Assembly: GCF_913057115.1 (NCBI RefSeq)
Contig: NZ_CAJXNN010000008.1
Span: 1 to 64,000 of the forward strand
Source: an uncultured Roseovarius sp.
Lineage (GTDB): Bacteria > Pseudomonadota > Alphaproteobacteria > Rhodobacterales > Rhodobacteraceae
Length of the DNA stretch: 64,000 bases
Direction: 5' to 3'
In this document: positions 8,313 through 16,375 of the stretch, one piece after another
Layout of the letters: every line of letters starts with the position of its first letter
Position numbering within the stretch: the stretch's first letter is position 1
Notes under the pieces: generated by a model
Database searches by the model: none
The model's input: the letters and a program-made list of their open reading frames with translations, nothing else
What the model was told of the DNA's origin: nothing
Program-made: the position numbers and the translations under genes

Positions 8313-8666
8313 TCACTGGCGCTGTGCCCAAGACTCAAACTCAGCAATTGAATCGAAGGTAATACGACGCACAACCAACTTTCCGCCATCTTGCCGCAGC
8401 TTGATACCATTGACCTCCGCGACGACGGATTCGTTATCATCGCCAGAGTCCAAGCGCGTAGTACTCCGATTTTCGGGAGTAGGCGTTAGCACTTTGCGGT
8501 TTTTTTTCACCTCCACCACAACTGCATCAAAGGCGAGGAGTTGTATACCAGGGACTAACAGCCCCAATGTGGGTACAAAATATAGCCATCCCTCAGAAAA
8601 AGAGATGATCAACCCAACCACAGAAAGAGCAATTGCCACATACCCAACCATTCGCAGTGTCAACAT
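8313..8666 (-). CDS. small membrane protein of unknown function
   Basis: A 117-residue frame with two N-terminal hydrophobic segments (about residues 6-24 and 28-46) followed by a polar cytoplasmic part that ends in FDSIAEFESWAQRQ. No family is recognised. Codon use is less GC-rich than the core, like the rest of the island. No clear partner: the recombinase converges on it and the IS3 remnant lies upstream. It could be cargo of the island. Confidence 0.5.
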   Translation of the reverse strand: MLTLRMVGYVAIALSVVGLIISFSEGWLYFVPTLGLLVPGIQLLAFDAVVVEVKKNRKVLTPTPENRSTTRLDSGDDNESVVAEVNGIKLRQDGGKLVVRRITFDSIAEFESWAQRQ

Positions 8667-8775
8667 AGGTAATCCACGCTATCTATTTTTAGCCTCAAGC
8701 ATAGCCTCAACCAATTTACCAACTACACCTGCCACGGAATTGTTCCGCTCCTTTGACTTATTTTTTTTGCCACAA

Positions 8776-9072
8776 ATGAGAAACATCATGCCACAGAACC
8801 CACCCCCTGAATTCCGCGCCGAAGCAGTGCGTGTCGCGTTGACGAGCGGGCTGCCACGCAAGCAGGTAGCAGCAGATTTTGGCGCCGGCTTCTCAACGTT
8901 GAGCCGCTGGATAAAGCAGGACCGGCGTAATCCTGAGAAACCAGTCGCCCAATCTGATCTCAAGCGCGAGGTCGCAATCTTCGAATACATCAACGGCTTC
9001 TACAATCCACGTCGAAGGCACTCAGCATTGGGATGGAAAAGGCCATTGGCTTTCGAAAGAAAGGTCGCTTAA
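8776..9072 (+). pseudogene. IS3-family remnant: orfA start fused to orfB end
   Basis: The N-terminal part is a typical IS3-family OrfA: FRAEAVRVALTSGLPRKQVA, then a helix-turn-helix and SRWIKQDRRNPEKPV. At about 8970 it passes directly into the last 30 residues of OrfB (EYINGFYNPRRRHSALGWK, then FERKVA). The leucine zipper and the DDE core are missing, so an in-frame internal deletion has joined the ends. It cannot transpose. The bases after the stop up to about 9170 are probably the right end of the element. Confidence 0.85.
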
Positions 9073-9217
9073 GTGAGCAACCGGAGCGGCACGAAAGCGT
9101 GACGGGTCCGTGAAGCCCTCTTTTCCCACGAAAAGTCTCTGACGGCAGCGCATATGGGACAGATTTAAGGTTTTTTAACGGAGGATTTCTGGTTCATCAT
9201 AAAAAAATCAGCACAAC

Positions 9218-11245
9218 TCAATGGGTAGGCAAAGATAAAGACTCTTCCAGCTCCATAAGCTTGGCTCGCAACAATCTAGCACTTTCCGCGATGCCCCCCA
9301 CGTCAGAAGTAAGCGCGGTGGCTTCAACGTCGCTTGCCCAGTTTTCCACTTCCCGAAAACCAACTGTCCTCGCCGAGCCCTTTAACGTATGCACCTGTAA
9401 AGCGACTTCAGCGTAGTCACCGTCGGTCTCCGCTTCTATGATACTGCCAAGGCGCCGGTTAGCGTCCTTCAAGAACTTGCGCGCAAGGTCTAATAGCCCC
9501 TGTGTGCCAAAATCAGGTAAAAGCTTTTTATGGACCTCCGGTGCTATCACCTGTTGCAGCGTTTCCAACGCCGTAGCTGAGTTGTTCGAAAGTGGTAGGT
9601 CCGCTGCGTTACTCTCCATGCGTCGTACCGCCGGCCTCGGCTCAAGATTCAGCGCGTCTTCCAATTCTCGTTTGAGCGTTTCATATTCAACAGGCTTGGC
9701 AAGGATACGCTCGACACCCAGAAGCACTGCTTGTTTCTCAATGAAGTCTGCTGTGTGTGCGGTAAGTGCCAGAATGGGTGGCAGTTTTTCCTTACCATAT
9801 TTTGACTGGATGAAGGATATGGCCTCGAAGCCATCCATCTCAGGCATTGAGACATCCATCAGAACGAGGTCATATTTGCCTGGTTCAAATTGCTCAGTGG
9901 CGCTGCGGCCGGTTTCTGCAAGGTCGGTTTTTAGGCCCATGCGCCGCGCAAAGGTCAGGAACAACTTTTGGTTAATGATATTGTCTTCTGCCACGAGGAT
10001 GCGTCGCCCCTCTAGTTCCAAGACGGGCGGCTCATCTGTTTCAAAAGCATCCACATCTGACCCCTCTTTAGAGGTGACATCCAGCTCGAACCAGAACGTT
10101 GTTCCCTCGCCCAACCGGCTCTCGACACCGATATCGCCATCTAATCCTTCGATGATACGCTTACAAATTGCCAAGCCTAGCCCTGTTCCTTTGGCCGCAG
10201 CACTCAAAGGGTTGTCAATCTGTGAGAAATCCCTGAACAGGTTCGTCTTGTCCTTCTCGGAGATCCCCACCCCGAAATCTTCTACTTCAACCCGCAAGCG
10301 CCATTTCGCACCCTTTTGATCCGCATTTGCGCGGATAATAATTGGTCCGTCCTGCGAATAGCGAATTGCGTTGCTGACGAAATTGGAAATCAATTGTCGA
10401 AGACGGTTCGCGTCGCCGATGAAATAGTTTGGTACGCTGTTACTAATTTTGGTGACAATCGAGCGGTCCTGTCCACTATCTGAAGACCCGAAGATCACCT
10501 TGGCGGTATCAAGGACATCGCGAATACTGACAGGCTCCTGCTCGAACACCAGAACGCCCGCTTCCATCTTGGAAAAGTCGAGTACGTCATCGACAATCCT
10601 GTTCAGGCTTTTGCCCGCCAATTTGGCGTATTGTAGGAGTTCCTTTTTTTCGGGGTCAGTTTCGTCAAGCGCCATCAGATCAATAATACCTAACATCCCG
10701 CCAAGGGGGGTGCGTATTTCGTGGTTCATCGTTGAGATAAACCGACTGCGTGCGAGTGATGCCGCTTCTGCTCTTTCAAGCGCCTTTTGCATAGCGGCCG
10801 TTGCCATCTTGCGATCTTGGATGTCGCGCCCAATCCCCAACATGCCTTGTAAGTCTTGCGCGGCATCAAACAGAGGTGCGGCATTCGTATCATGCCATCG
10901 CCATGTGCCATCCGCATGACGCACGCGGTATTCCAATCCCGCTTCAGCTTGTTGATTGGTGACTATTCGTTCGAAAAAATTCTGACAATGAGGCAGATCG
11001 TCAGGATGGATGACGTTCGCGAAGTGCTGTCCTACCAGCTCGTCCTGCTGGTAGCCGAGTACATCGAGGATACGGGGCGACAGAAACTTGAACGTCCCAT
11101 CTAGCGATAAAATATAAACGACGTCATTGGCTGTATCGAGGAATGACCGAAACTTTTGCTCACTCTCGTGCAGTTTTTCACGTGTCTCCGCTAGCGCTTT
11201 GAGTGTTTGTTCTAGTTGTTTTTGCGTATCCAATTGAAAGCCCAC
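9218..11245 (-). CDS. cytoplasmic PAS hybrid histidine kinase (HisKA-HATPase-REC-HPt)
   Basis: A 675-residue multidomain sensor kinase without membrane segments. An N-terminal coiled coil is followed by a PAS domain (about 30-145) and HisKA with phospho-acceptor H175 in MNHEIRTPLGGMLG. HATPase_c (about 275-390) shows N box NFVSNAIRYS, G1 EDFGVGIS and G2 GTGLGLAI. A receiver domain (about 414-530) carries D464 (LVLMDVSMPEMDG), and a C-terminal HPt has H619 (LQVHTLKGSARTVG). All phosphorelay residues are present. No response regulator lies beside it, so it is an orphan kinase and its output partner must be elsewhere. Less GC-rich than core genes, so possibly acquired with the island. Confidence 0.92.
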   Translation of the reverse strand: MGFQLDTQKQLEQTLKALAETREKLHESEQKFRSFLDTANDVVYILSLDGTFKFLSPRILDVLGYQQDELVGQHFANVIHPDDLPHCQNFFERIVTNQQAEAGLEYRVRHADGTWRWHDTNAAPLFDAAQDLQGMLGIGRDIQDRKMATAAMQKALERAEAASLARSRFISTMNHEIRTPLGGMLGIIDLMALDETDPEKKELLQYAKLAGKSLNRIVDDVLDFSKMEAGVLVFEQEPVSIRDVLDTAKVIFGSSDSGQDRSIVTKISNSVPNYFIGDANRLRQLISNFVSNAIRYSQDGPIIIRANADQKGAKWRLRVEVEDFGVGISEKDKTNLFRDFSQIDNPLSAAAKGTGLGLAICKRIIEGLDGDIGVESRLGEGTTFWFELDVTSKEGSDVDAFETDEPPVLELEGRRILVAEDNIINQKLFLTFARRMGLKTDLAETGRSATEQFEPGKYDLVLMDVSMPEMDGFEAISFIQSKYGKEKLPPILALTAHTADFIEKQAVLLGVERILAKPVEYETLKRELEDALNLEPRPAVRRMESNAADLPLSNNSATALETLQQVIAPEVHKKLLPDFGTQGLLDLARKFLKDANRRLGSIIEAETDGDYAEVALQVHTLKGSARTVGFREVENWASDVEATALTSDVGGIAESARLLRAKLMELEESLSLPTH

Positions 11246-11456
11246 TTTTCTTCACGCACCGCCGGAATTTTGCCGCACCTTGGCTGTTCGCGCTTCCCTT
11301 GGCCAACTAGCCTGGTAACGTCAAGATTTATTGCATCAAAGATTCAAATTCTGTATTCAAGGCATCGCCTTTCCAGAGCCACCCACGAAAGTAATAACGA
11401 ACGATACTCGCACTGTGCTTTTGCAGTCACTACGGCGCAATTTTGGCATTGATGAT

Positions 11457-12070
11457 TCATTCATCCGCAATCAACTCTGCGTTCGCAGCGGCAAATTCAT
11501 CGTCGGATAAAGCACCAGAAGCATGCAGTTTTTGTAGCTTCCCGTTTTCCTCACTCAAGCTGGCTTTTGGGGGAGCCTGAGGCTTATGTGTTTCTTTCGT
11601 TTTAGCTTCGATGAAACTCTTTATTTCTGCTGCTAGCTTATTCTTGGCATCATTGCCGCCTTCAAGCGCACCTCCGAAGGTAACTGTGTTTTCATCGCTA
11701 TATGCGCTTGTTAGCCCTCCCCGAAGTTCATTACCTCCCCCGAGAGTGAATTGAATGTAACCGACAGCAACCCCAGCTTCCTTAACCTCGATGCCTGTGA
11801 TTGAGCGAAAAGGAATCTCTTTTTTCAAGTCGTTCCTTTGCTGAGGAAGCCCATGACGCCTTTAGGGGCAATTACACCTTCGTATCGTAGACCTCTAGGT
11901 TCATTCCGGTTGCTTCGAGCAGAAAAGTCGGTTCCGTAAGCCACCTTGCTGAAATCAGTCTGACAGCCGAGCACATCAATCGTAGACTGACATGGAACCA
12001 TAGAGTAATGCCCACTCAGTTCGAGCTGTAGCCCAAGGTGATTGTTGGTGATGCTGGCAAGTCTAGTCAC
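11457..12070 (-). pseudogene. DUF4429/SHOCT-like gene, apparently frameshifted
   Basis: Two minus-strand frames overlap by a few bases. The first (11825-12070) ends in YEGVIAPKGVMGFLSKGTT. The second (11457-11828) resumes with KKEIPFRSITGIEVKEAG and YIQFTLGGGNELRGG, and ends in a SHOCT-type short helical tail (LQKLHASGALSDDEFAAANAEL). Together they read as one DUF4429-like domain plus SHOCT domain, broken by a shift near 11826 in an A-rich run. The stop and a TTG overlap (TTGA), so coupled translation of two products is a less likely alternative. Function of the family is unknown. Confidence 0.55.
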
Positions 12071-12200
12071 TGGCTACAACCGTCCATTTGCTTTGAGGGT
12101 CTGAGTAAGCCTTATCAGTCCTTACTGACTTTAAGGTTGAATGTCCTATGTGTGCCCTGCGGGTCGATAAACGCAGCACAAGATTTAAAGGAGAACTACC

Positions 12201-12467
12201 TTGGACGGACAAGCAATTTACGATCGCAAACAGGCTGAAGCGTTGCGTCAAGAGCAAGTTTTTGAGCGTGCTTTGGCCGAACTTGAGATTGAGAAGCGCC
12301 GGAAGCTCGCAGGTGGGTACGCTGTCATGGCTGCCGCCTACACATTTGAACCGGCTGTCACAAAAAATGGATGGCTTGCAAAATCCGTTAGACTTTCAAA
12401 ACTTTTGCTAGTTACGATTGTTGGTGTTGTTCCAAACTACTACGTGGCGATGCAGCTTTTGAACTGA
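12201..12467 (+). CDS. small hypothetical protein with C-terminal hydrophobic segment
   Basis: An 88-residue frame from TTG 12201. AAAGGAG at 12188-12194 is a strong ribosome-binding site six bases before the start and is the main evidence for this gene. The first half is charged and helical (repeated Glu, Arg, Lys, Gln). A hydrophobic stretch near residues 65-85 may be a membrane anchor. No family is recognised. It sits alone between the broken DUF4429-like gene and a 480-base gap. Confidence 0.5.
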   Translation: MDGQAIYDRKQAEALRQEQVFERALAELEIEKRRKLAGGYAVMAAAYTFEPAVTKNGWLAKSVRLSKLLLVTIVGVVPNYYVAMQLLN

Positions 12468-12889
12468 CGCTTGGGCTTATGCTTACGTTTTTATCTGAGT
12501 TGATTTTCGTCAATGCCCAGACCATCGACCCGTGTTGTCAGTCTTTTGGGTCTCGCTCGTTGGTTTGCTCATTCCTGACGAAATAGACCTAACAGGTGAG
12601 CGGGTCGATGGCATTACTGTCCCTTGCTATTTTGCGAATAAATTATCCCCAAGCAATTTATCGTGGCCCGCTCACTATCGATTCAAAGTAGAATTGGGTA
12701 CTAAATCAAACAGCATGGTGGGCACTAAGCAAAAATAATTATCATTATTTTTCAGTTATTTAGGAGATAAAGGGCGAGTCCGGTACTCGCCTCCAATTAC
12801 TTCCAAATCATGGGATTATCGGCTGGATAGCCGGGTCTGACACAAAATGGGCGCGCGGCCTGTTAACCACGGTCATCGGCTCTTGTGAC
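12468..12889. other. intergenic region at the island boundary
   Basis: No supported gene. A 68-codon frame at 12532-12738 lacks a ribosome-binding site and any recognisable family. The region changes from AT-rich (12735-12770) to GC-rich core. A hairpin pairs GGCGAGT (12773-12779) with ACTCGCC (12785-12791) but has no T run. This is the most likely right boundary of the accessory island. Confidence 0.5.
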
Positions 12890-12922
12890 ACCGACGCGAT
12901 ACCGACAGAATACCGACGTGAT
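12890..12922 (+). repeat. three tandem 11-bp repeats (ACCGAC-type), copy 1
   Basis: ACCGACGCGAT (12890-12900), ACCGACAGAAT (12901-12911) and ACCGACGTGAT (12912-12922) follow each other without gaps, and a decayed fourth unit (GCCGATAGGGA) comes next. A closely similar three-unit array lies at 33741-33773. The copy here lies just past the 3' end of the TetR gene. Function unknown. Confidence 0.7.
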
Positions 12923-12946
12923 GCCGATAGGGATTTATTCTGTATT

Positions 12947-13564
12947 TCAGGCAGTTAACTCTGATTCAATGCGCTGCGGCGCAGTCACCGCCTTGCGCAC
13001 CATGTGCCAGTATATCTCTTCAACCTCAGGCAGGCTCAGACGTCCACCTTCGCGGAACCATGTGTTGACCCCGGTCAGCATGGCGATCACCGCCATTGTG
13101 GCGATCTTCGGCTCGGCCACATCGAAGGCGCCGCTGGCCACGCCGCGCCGCAGGATGTCTTCCAGCTGATCCTCGTAATTCCGTCTAAGCCCTTCAATTA
13201 CCTCGAAGTTTTCCGGCGTCAAATTGCGCAACTCCATGTAGGAGATGAAAACAGCCTCGGGCCTTTCATGGTGAAACCGGATATGAAACCGGGTGAATTG
13301 CTCCAAGGCACGCGCCGGGCACCCCGGCACCGGTGTTTCGGCACGGGCTTCCAACAACTCTTCCATGTGACCTTTGAGCAGATCGAACAACAGCGTCTGC
13401 TTGTCAGGTGTGTAGTTATACAGCGCCCCCGCCTGCACTCCGACCTCTGCCGCAATTTGTCTCATGGAAACAGCGGCATAGCCATCTTTCGCGAAAAGGC
13501 ACAACGCCGCTTCGCGCACCTTCGGGCCGGTGATTCCAGAGTGGGAGCCTTGCGTCCTTGCCAT
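12947..13564 (-). CDS. TetR/AcrR-family transcriptional regulator
   Basis: A 205-residue TetR-type repressor. The N-terminal helix-turn-helix spans about residues 13-60 (FAKDGYAAVSMRQIAAEVGV, then GALYNYTPDKQTLLFDLL). The C-terminal ligand-binding domain resembles the TetR_C group seen near fatty-acid and acyl-CoA genes (ARALEQFTRFHIRFHHERPEA). A perfect palindrome in its own promoter (13578-13593) is the probable operator. The divergent lipoprotein gene begins about 75 bases beyond that site and could be co-regulated. The effector is not deducible. Confidence 0.9.
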   Translation of the reverse strand: MARTQGSHSGITGPKVREAALCLFAKDGYAAVSMRQIAAEVGVQAGALYNYTPDKQTLLFDLLKGHMEELLEARAETPVPGCPARALEQFTRFHIRFHHERPEAVFISYMELRNLTPENFEVIEGLRRNYEDQLEDILRRGVASGAFDVAEPKIATMAVIAMLTGVNTWFREGGRLSLPEVEEIYWHMVRKAVTAPQRIESELTA

Positions 13565-13577
13565 GACGATACATTAT

Positions 13578-13593
13578 CTGAACAGATGTTCAG
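13578..13593. promoter_or_regulatory. probable TetR operator
   Basis: CTGAAC (13578-13583) and GTTCAG (13588-13593) form a perfect inverted repeat around AGAT, 14 bases upstream of the TetR start codon. Position and symmetry fit autoregulation by the adjacent TetR protein. Confidence 0.7.
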
Positions 13594-13668
13594 CTCAAAG
13601 CCCCGCTTGCCCATCCCGCCCAAAGAATGGCAATAGGGTTACACCCGCCCCGAAAGGCCCCGTGTTTC

Positions 13669-13962
13669 ATGCGATACCTTGCCCTCTCTTGCCTCGTCGC
13701 CACCATCACCCTCGCGGCCTGCAGCCAGTTTCCCGAACTGGAGGAGGATGCAGCACTTGGCGCACGCGATGCCCGCTACCCCGAGCTGGTGCCGGCGGAA
13801 TCCCTTCGCGCGCAGGCTCCCGGCGCGCGGATCACCGACGAAAGCCAATCCGCCTTGGATGCCCGGATCGCCCGCCTGCGCAGCCGCGCCGCGCGTCTCA
13901 AAGGCACCGTGGTGGACGGTGGTACCCGGGCAAGGATGTCACAAGGCGTTCGCCAACCCTGA
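13669..13962 (+). CDS. small outer-membrane or periplasmic lipoprotein
   Basis: A 97-residue protein with a lipoprotein signal peptide: MRYLALSCLVATITLAAC, with the lipobox ending at Cys18. The mature part is Ala/Arg-rich with a predicted helical segment (SALDARIARLRSRAARLKG). ATG 13669 is chosen because the signal peptide begins there; an in-frame start at 13627 would bury it. It precedes hom by 90 bases and is divergent from tetR. No functional family is recognised. Confidence 0.7.
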   Translation: MRYLALSCLVATITLAACSQFPELEEDAALGARDARYPELVPAESLRAQAPGARITDESQSALDARIARLRSRAARLKGTVVDGGTRARMSQGVRQP

Positions 13963-14051
13963 GCCCGCGAAAACCCGCGTTGCAAGGCTCGAAGGAACCC
14001 GTTACATCGCCCTTCCAGACCCATAAATCAACGACCGATCGGAGAAGCCCC

Positions 14052-15338
14052 ATGACTGACCCCCTGCGCCTTGGTATCGCCGGACTGGGCACCGTGGGCA
14101 CCGGCGTTGTCAAAATCGTCCGCCAAAAGGCCGCCCTTTTGGAAGATCGCGCCGGTCGCGCCGTGACGATCACGGCCGTTTCGGCCCGCACCCGTGACAA
14201 GGATCGCGGTGTGAACCTGTCGGACTATGCGTGGGAAGATGATCCTGTCGCACTCGCCACCCGCGACGACGTCGATGTTTTCGTGGAACTCATGGGCGGT
14301 TCGGACGGCCCCGCGAAGGCGGCGACCGAAGCTGCGCTCAAGGCTGGCAAACATGTGGTCACCGCCAACAAGGCGATGTTGGCCCATCATGGCCAAACCC
14401 TTGCAGAACTTGCTGAAAAACGAGGCCGCTCCATCCGCTATGAGGCCGCCGTTGCGGGCGGCATCCCGGTCATCAAATCCCTGATGGAGGGTCTGGCCGG
14501 GAACGAGATAACCCGCGTCATGGGCGTGATGAACGGCACCTGCAACTATATCCTCACCCGGATGCAAGCCACCGGCCAAGGCTATAACGCGCTGTTCGAA
14601 GAGGCCGACAAACTGGGCTATCTCGAAGCCGATCCCAATTTGGACGTCGGCGGCATCGACGCCGGTCACAAGCTGGCGATCCTGTCCTCCATCGCCTTTG
14701 GCACGCAGGTCGACTTCGACGCTGTCGAACTGGAAGGCATCCAGTCGATCACACTGGAAGACATCAACCACGCCGCCGACATGGGCTATCGCATCAAGCT
14801 TCTGGGCGTGGCGCAATTGACGGGCCGCGGGCTGGAACAACGCATGTCGCCCTGCCTCGTCCCCGCCTCCAGCCCCTTGGGCCAGCTTGAAGGCGGCACC
14901 AATATGTGCGTACTCGAAGGCGATATGGTCGAACAGATCGTGTTGCGCGGCCCCGGCGCGGGTGAAGGCCCCACCGCCAGCGCGGTGATGGGCGACGTGA
15001 TGGATATCGCCCGTGGCGTGCGCCTGCCCACTTTCGGCAAACCCACTGAAAAGCTGATCAAGGCCAAGGCCGCCCGCGCGGTGACACCCGCCCCCTATTA
15101 CCTGCGCATGGCGCTTGACGACAAACCCGGCGCTCTGGCCAAGGTGGCAACCGTTCTGGGCGAGGCGGGCATTTCCATCGACCGGATGCGCCAGTACCGC
15201 CACGACGACAGCACCGCCCCGGTTCTGGTCGTGACCCACAAAACGACCCGTAGCGCCTTGGACACAGCACTTGAGGCCATGTCGAAACTCGACGTCATGG
15301 CCACCTCGCCCGTCGCCCTGCGGATCGAAACCGTTTGA
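14052..15338 (+). CDS. hom: homoserine dehydrogenase
   Basis: A 428-residue NAD(P)-dependent homoserine dehydrogenase that reduces aspartate semialdehyde to homoserine for threonine, methionine and isoleucine synthesis. The N-terminal Rossmann motif is GIAGLGTVGTG. The substrate/catalytic region contains EAAVAGGIPVIKSL and MNGTCNYILTRM. A C-terminal ACT domain (about 350-428, LDDKPGALAKVATVLGEAGI) probably mediates threonine feedback. ATG 14052 has GGAG at 14041-14044. A longer frame back to 13530 runs through the lipoprotein region and is not real. It is the first gene of a hom-glpX-recJ series on the same strand. Confidence 0.97.
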   Translation: MTDPLRLGIAGLGTVGTGVVKIVRQKAALLEDRAGRAVTITAVSARTRDKDRGVNLSDYAWEDDPVALATRDDVDVFVELMGGSDGPAKAATEAALKAGKHVVTANKAMLAHHGQTLAELAEKRGRSIRYEAAVAGGIPVIKSLMEGLAGNEITRVMGVMNGTCNYILTRMQATGQGYNALFEEADKLGYLEADPNLDVGGIDAGHKLAILSSIAFGTQVDFDAVELEGIQSITLEDINHAADMGYRIKLLGVAQLTGRGLEQRMSPCLVPASSPLGQLEGGTNMCVLEGDMVEQIVLRGPGAGEGPTASAVMGDVMDIARGVRLPTFGKPTEKLIKAKAARAVTPAPYYLRMALDDKPGALAKVATVLGEAGISIDRMRQYRHDDSTAPVLVVTHKTTRSALDTALEAMSKLDVMATSPVALRIETV

Positions 15339-15406
15339 CCGCGCCCTTGTGCGCAAGACCCCGGGCCGCTAATGCTGACGCGGCTTGAAAACAACAAGGA
15401 TTTGCC

Positions 15407-16372
15407 ATGACCGCCCCCGTGGATTTCAATGACCGAATGCTTTCACTGGGCTTGGCCCGTGTCTCCGAGGCCGCCGCACTGGCCTGTGCCGACCTGATCG
15501 GGCGCGGTGACGAAAAGGCCGCCGACCAAGCAGCGGTAAACGCGATGCGCGAACAGCTGAACCTGCTTTCGATCAAGGGTGTCGTGGTCATCGGCGAAGG
15601 CGAACGCGACGAAGCGCCGATGCTTTACATCGGTGAAGAGGTGGGCACAGGTGATGGCCCCGGCGTGGATATCGCGCTTGACCCGCTCGAAGGCACCACA
15701 CTCACCGCCAAGGCCATGCCCAATGCCCTCACTGTCATCGCCATGGCACCGCGCGGCACGCTCCTGCACGCGCCCGATGTCTATATGGACAAGCTCGCCA
15801 TCGGTCCCGGCTATGACAAGGATGTTGTCTCGCTTGAGATGAGCCCCAAGGAACGGGTCGAGGCATTGGCCAAGGCCAAAGGCTGCGCGCCGCACGAAAT
15901 CACCGTGTGCATCCTCGAACGCCCCCGCCACCAAGAGATGATCGACAGCGTCCGCTCCACCGGGGCAGCGATTCACATGATTACCGATGGCGACGTTGCC
16001 GGCGTGATGCACTGTGCAGAACCCGCCCTGACTGGCATTGATATGTATATGGGGGCCGGGGGTGCACCCGAAGGCGTGCTGGCTGCCAGTGCCCTGAAGT
16101 GCATGGGGGGGCAAATGTGGGGCCGCCTCCTGTTCCGCAATGACGATGAAAAGGGCCGCGCCGCCAAGGCGGGCATCACCGACCTCGACCGCGTCTATTC
16201 ACGCGATGAAATGGTCACCAGCGAGGTGATCATCGCCGCGACCGGGGTCACCGACGGCTCGGTTGTAAAGGGCATCAAGCGCCGCCCGGAATACGTGGAA
16301 ACCGAAACGGTCCTGATGCGGTCGAAAACCGGCTCACTGCGCCGGATGACCTACCGCAACCCTCTGCGCTGA
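15407..16372 (+). CDS. glpX: class II fructose-1,6-bisphosphatase
   Basis: A 321-residue GlpX-type phosphatase converting fructose 1,6-bisphosphate to fructose 6-phosphate in gluconeogenesis. In phototrophic or autotrophic relatives it also acts on sedoheptulose 1,7-bisphosphate. Visible motifs are GEGERDEAPMLYIGEEVG (metal-binding Glu/Asp), DPLEGTTLTAKAMPNA (phosphatase signature) and a C-terminal GGQMWGRLLFRNDDE region. The length is normal. It lies 68 bases after hom and 3 bases before recJ, so the three are likely cotranscribed. Confidence 0.96.
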   Translation: MTAPVDFNDRMLSLGLARVSEAAALACADLIGRGDEKAADQAAVNAMREQLNLLSIKGVVVIGEGERDEAPMLYIGEEVGTGDGPGVDIALDPLEGTTLTAKAMPNALTVIAMAPRGTLLHAPDVYMDKLAIGPGYDKDVVSLEMSPKERVEALAKAKGCAPHEITVCILERPRHQEMIDSVRSTGAAIHMITDGDVAGVMHCAEPALTGIDMYMGAGGAPEGVLAASALKCMGGQMWGRLLFRNDDEKGRAAKAGITDLDRVYSRDEMVTSEVIIAATGVTDGSVVKGIKRRPEYVETETVLMRSKTGSLRRMTYRNPLR

Positions 16373-16375
16373 CGC

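Noticed and set aside
9218-11245. Membrane-bound sensor kinase
   Set aside because: No hydrophobic segment long enough for a membrane helix is seen in the N-terminal 150 residues.
12532-12738. 68-codon plus-strand frame at the island boundary
   Set aside because: No ribosome-binding site and no recognisable family; AT-rich intergenic sequence.
13530-14051. Long N-terminal extension of the homoserine dehydrogenase frame
   Set aside because: The extension runs through the TetR operator and the lipoprotein region in another frame, is Pro/Arg-rich and unlike any Hom N-terminus. ATG 14052 has a good ribosome-binding site.
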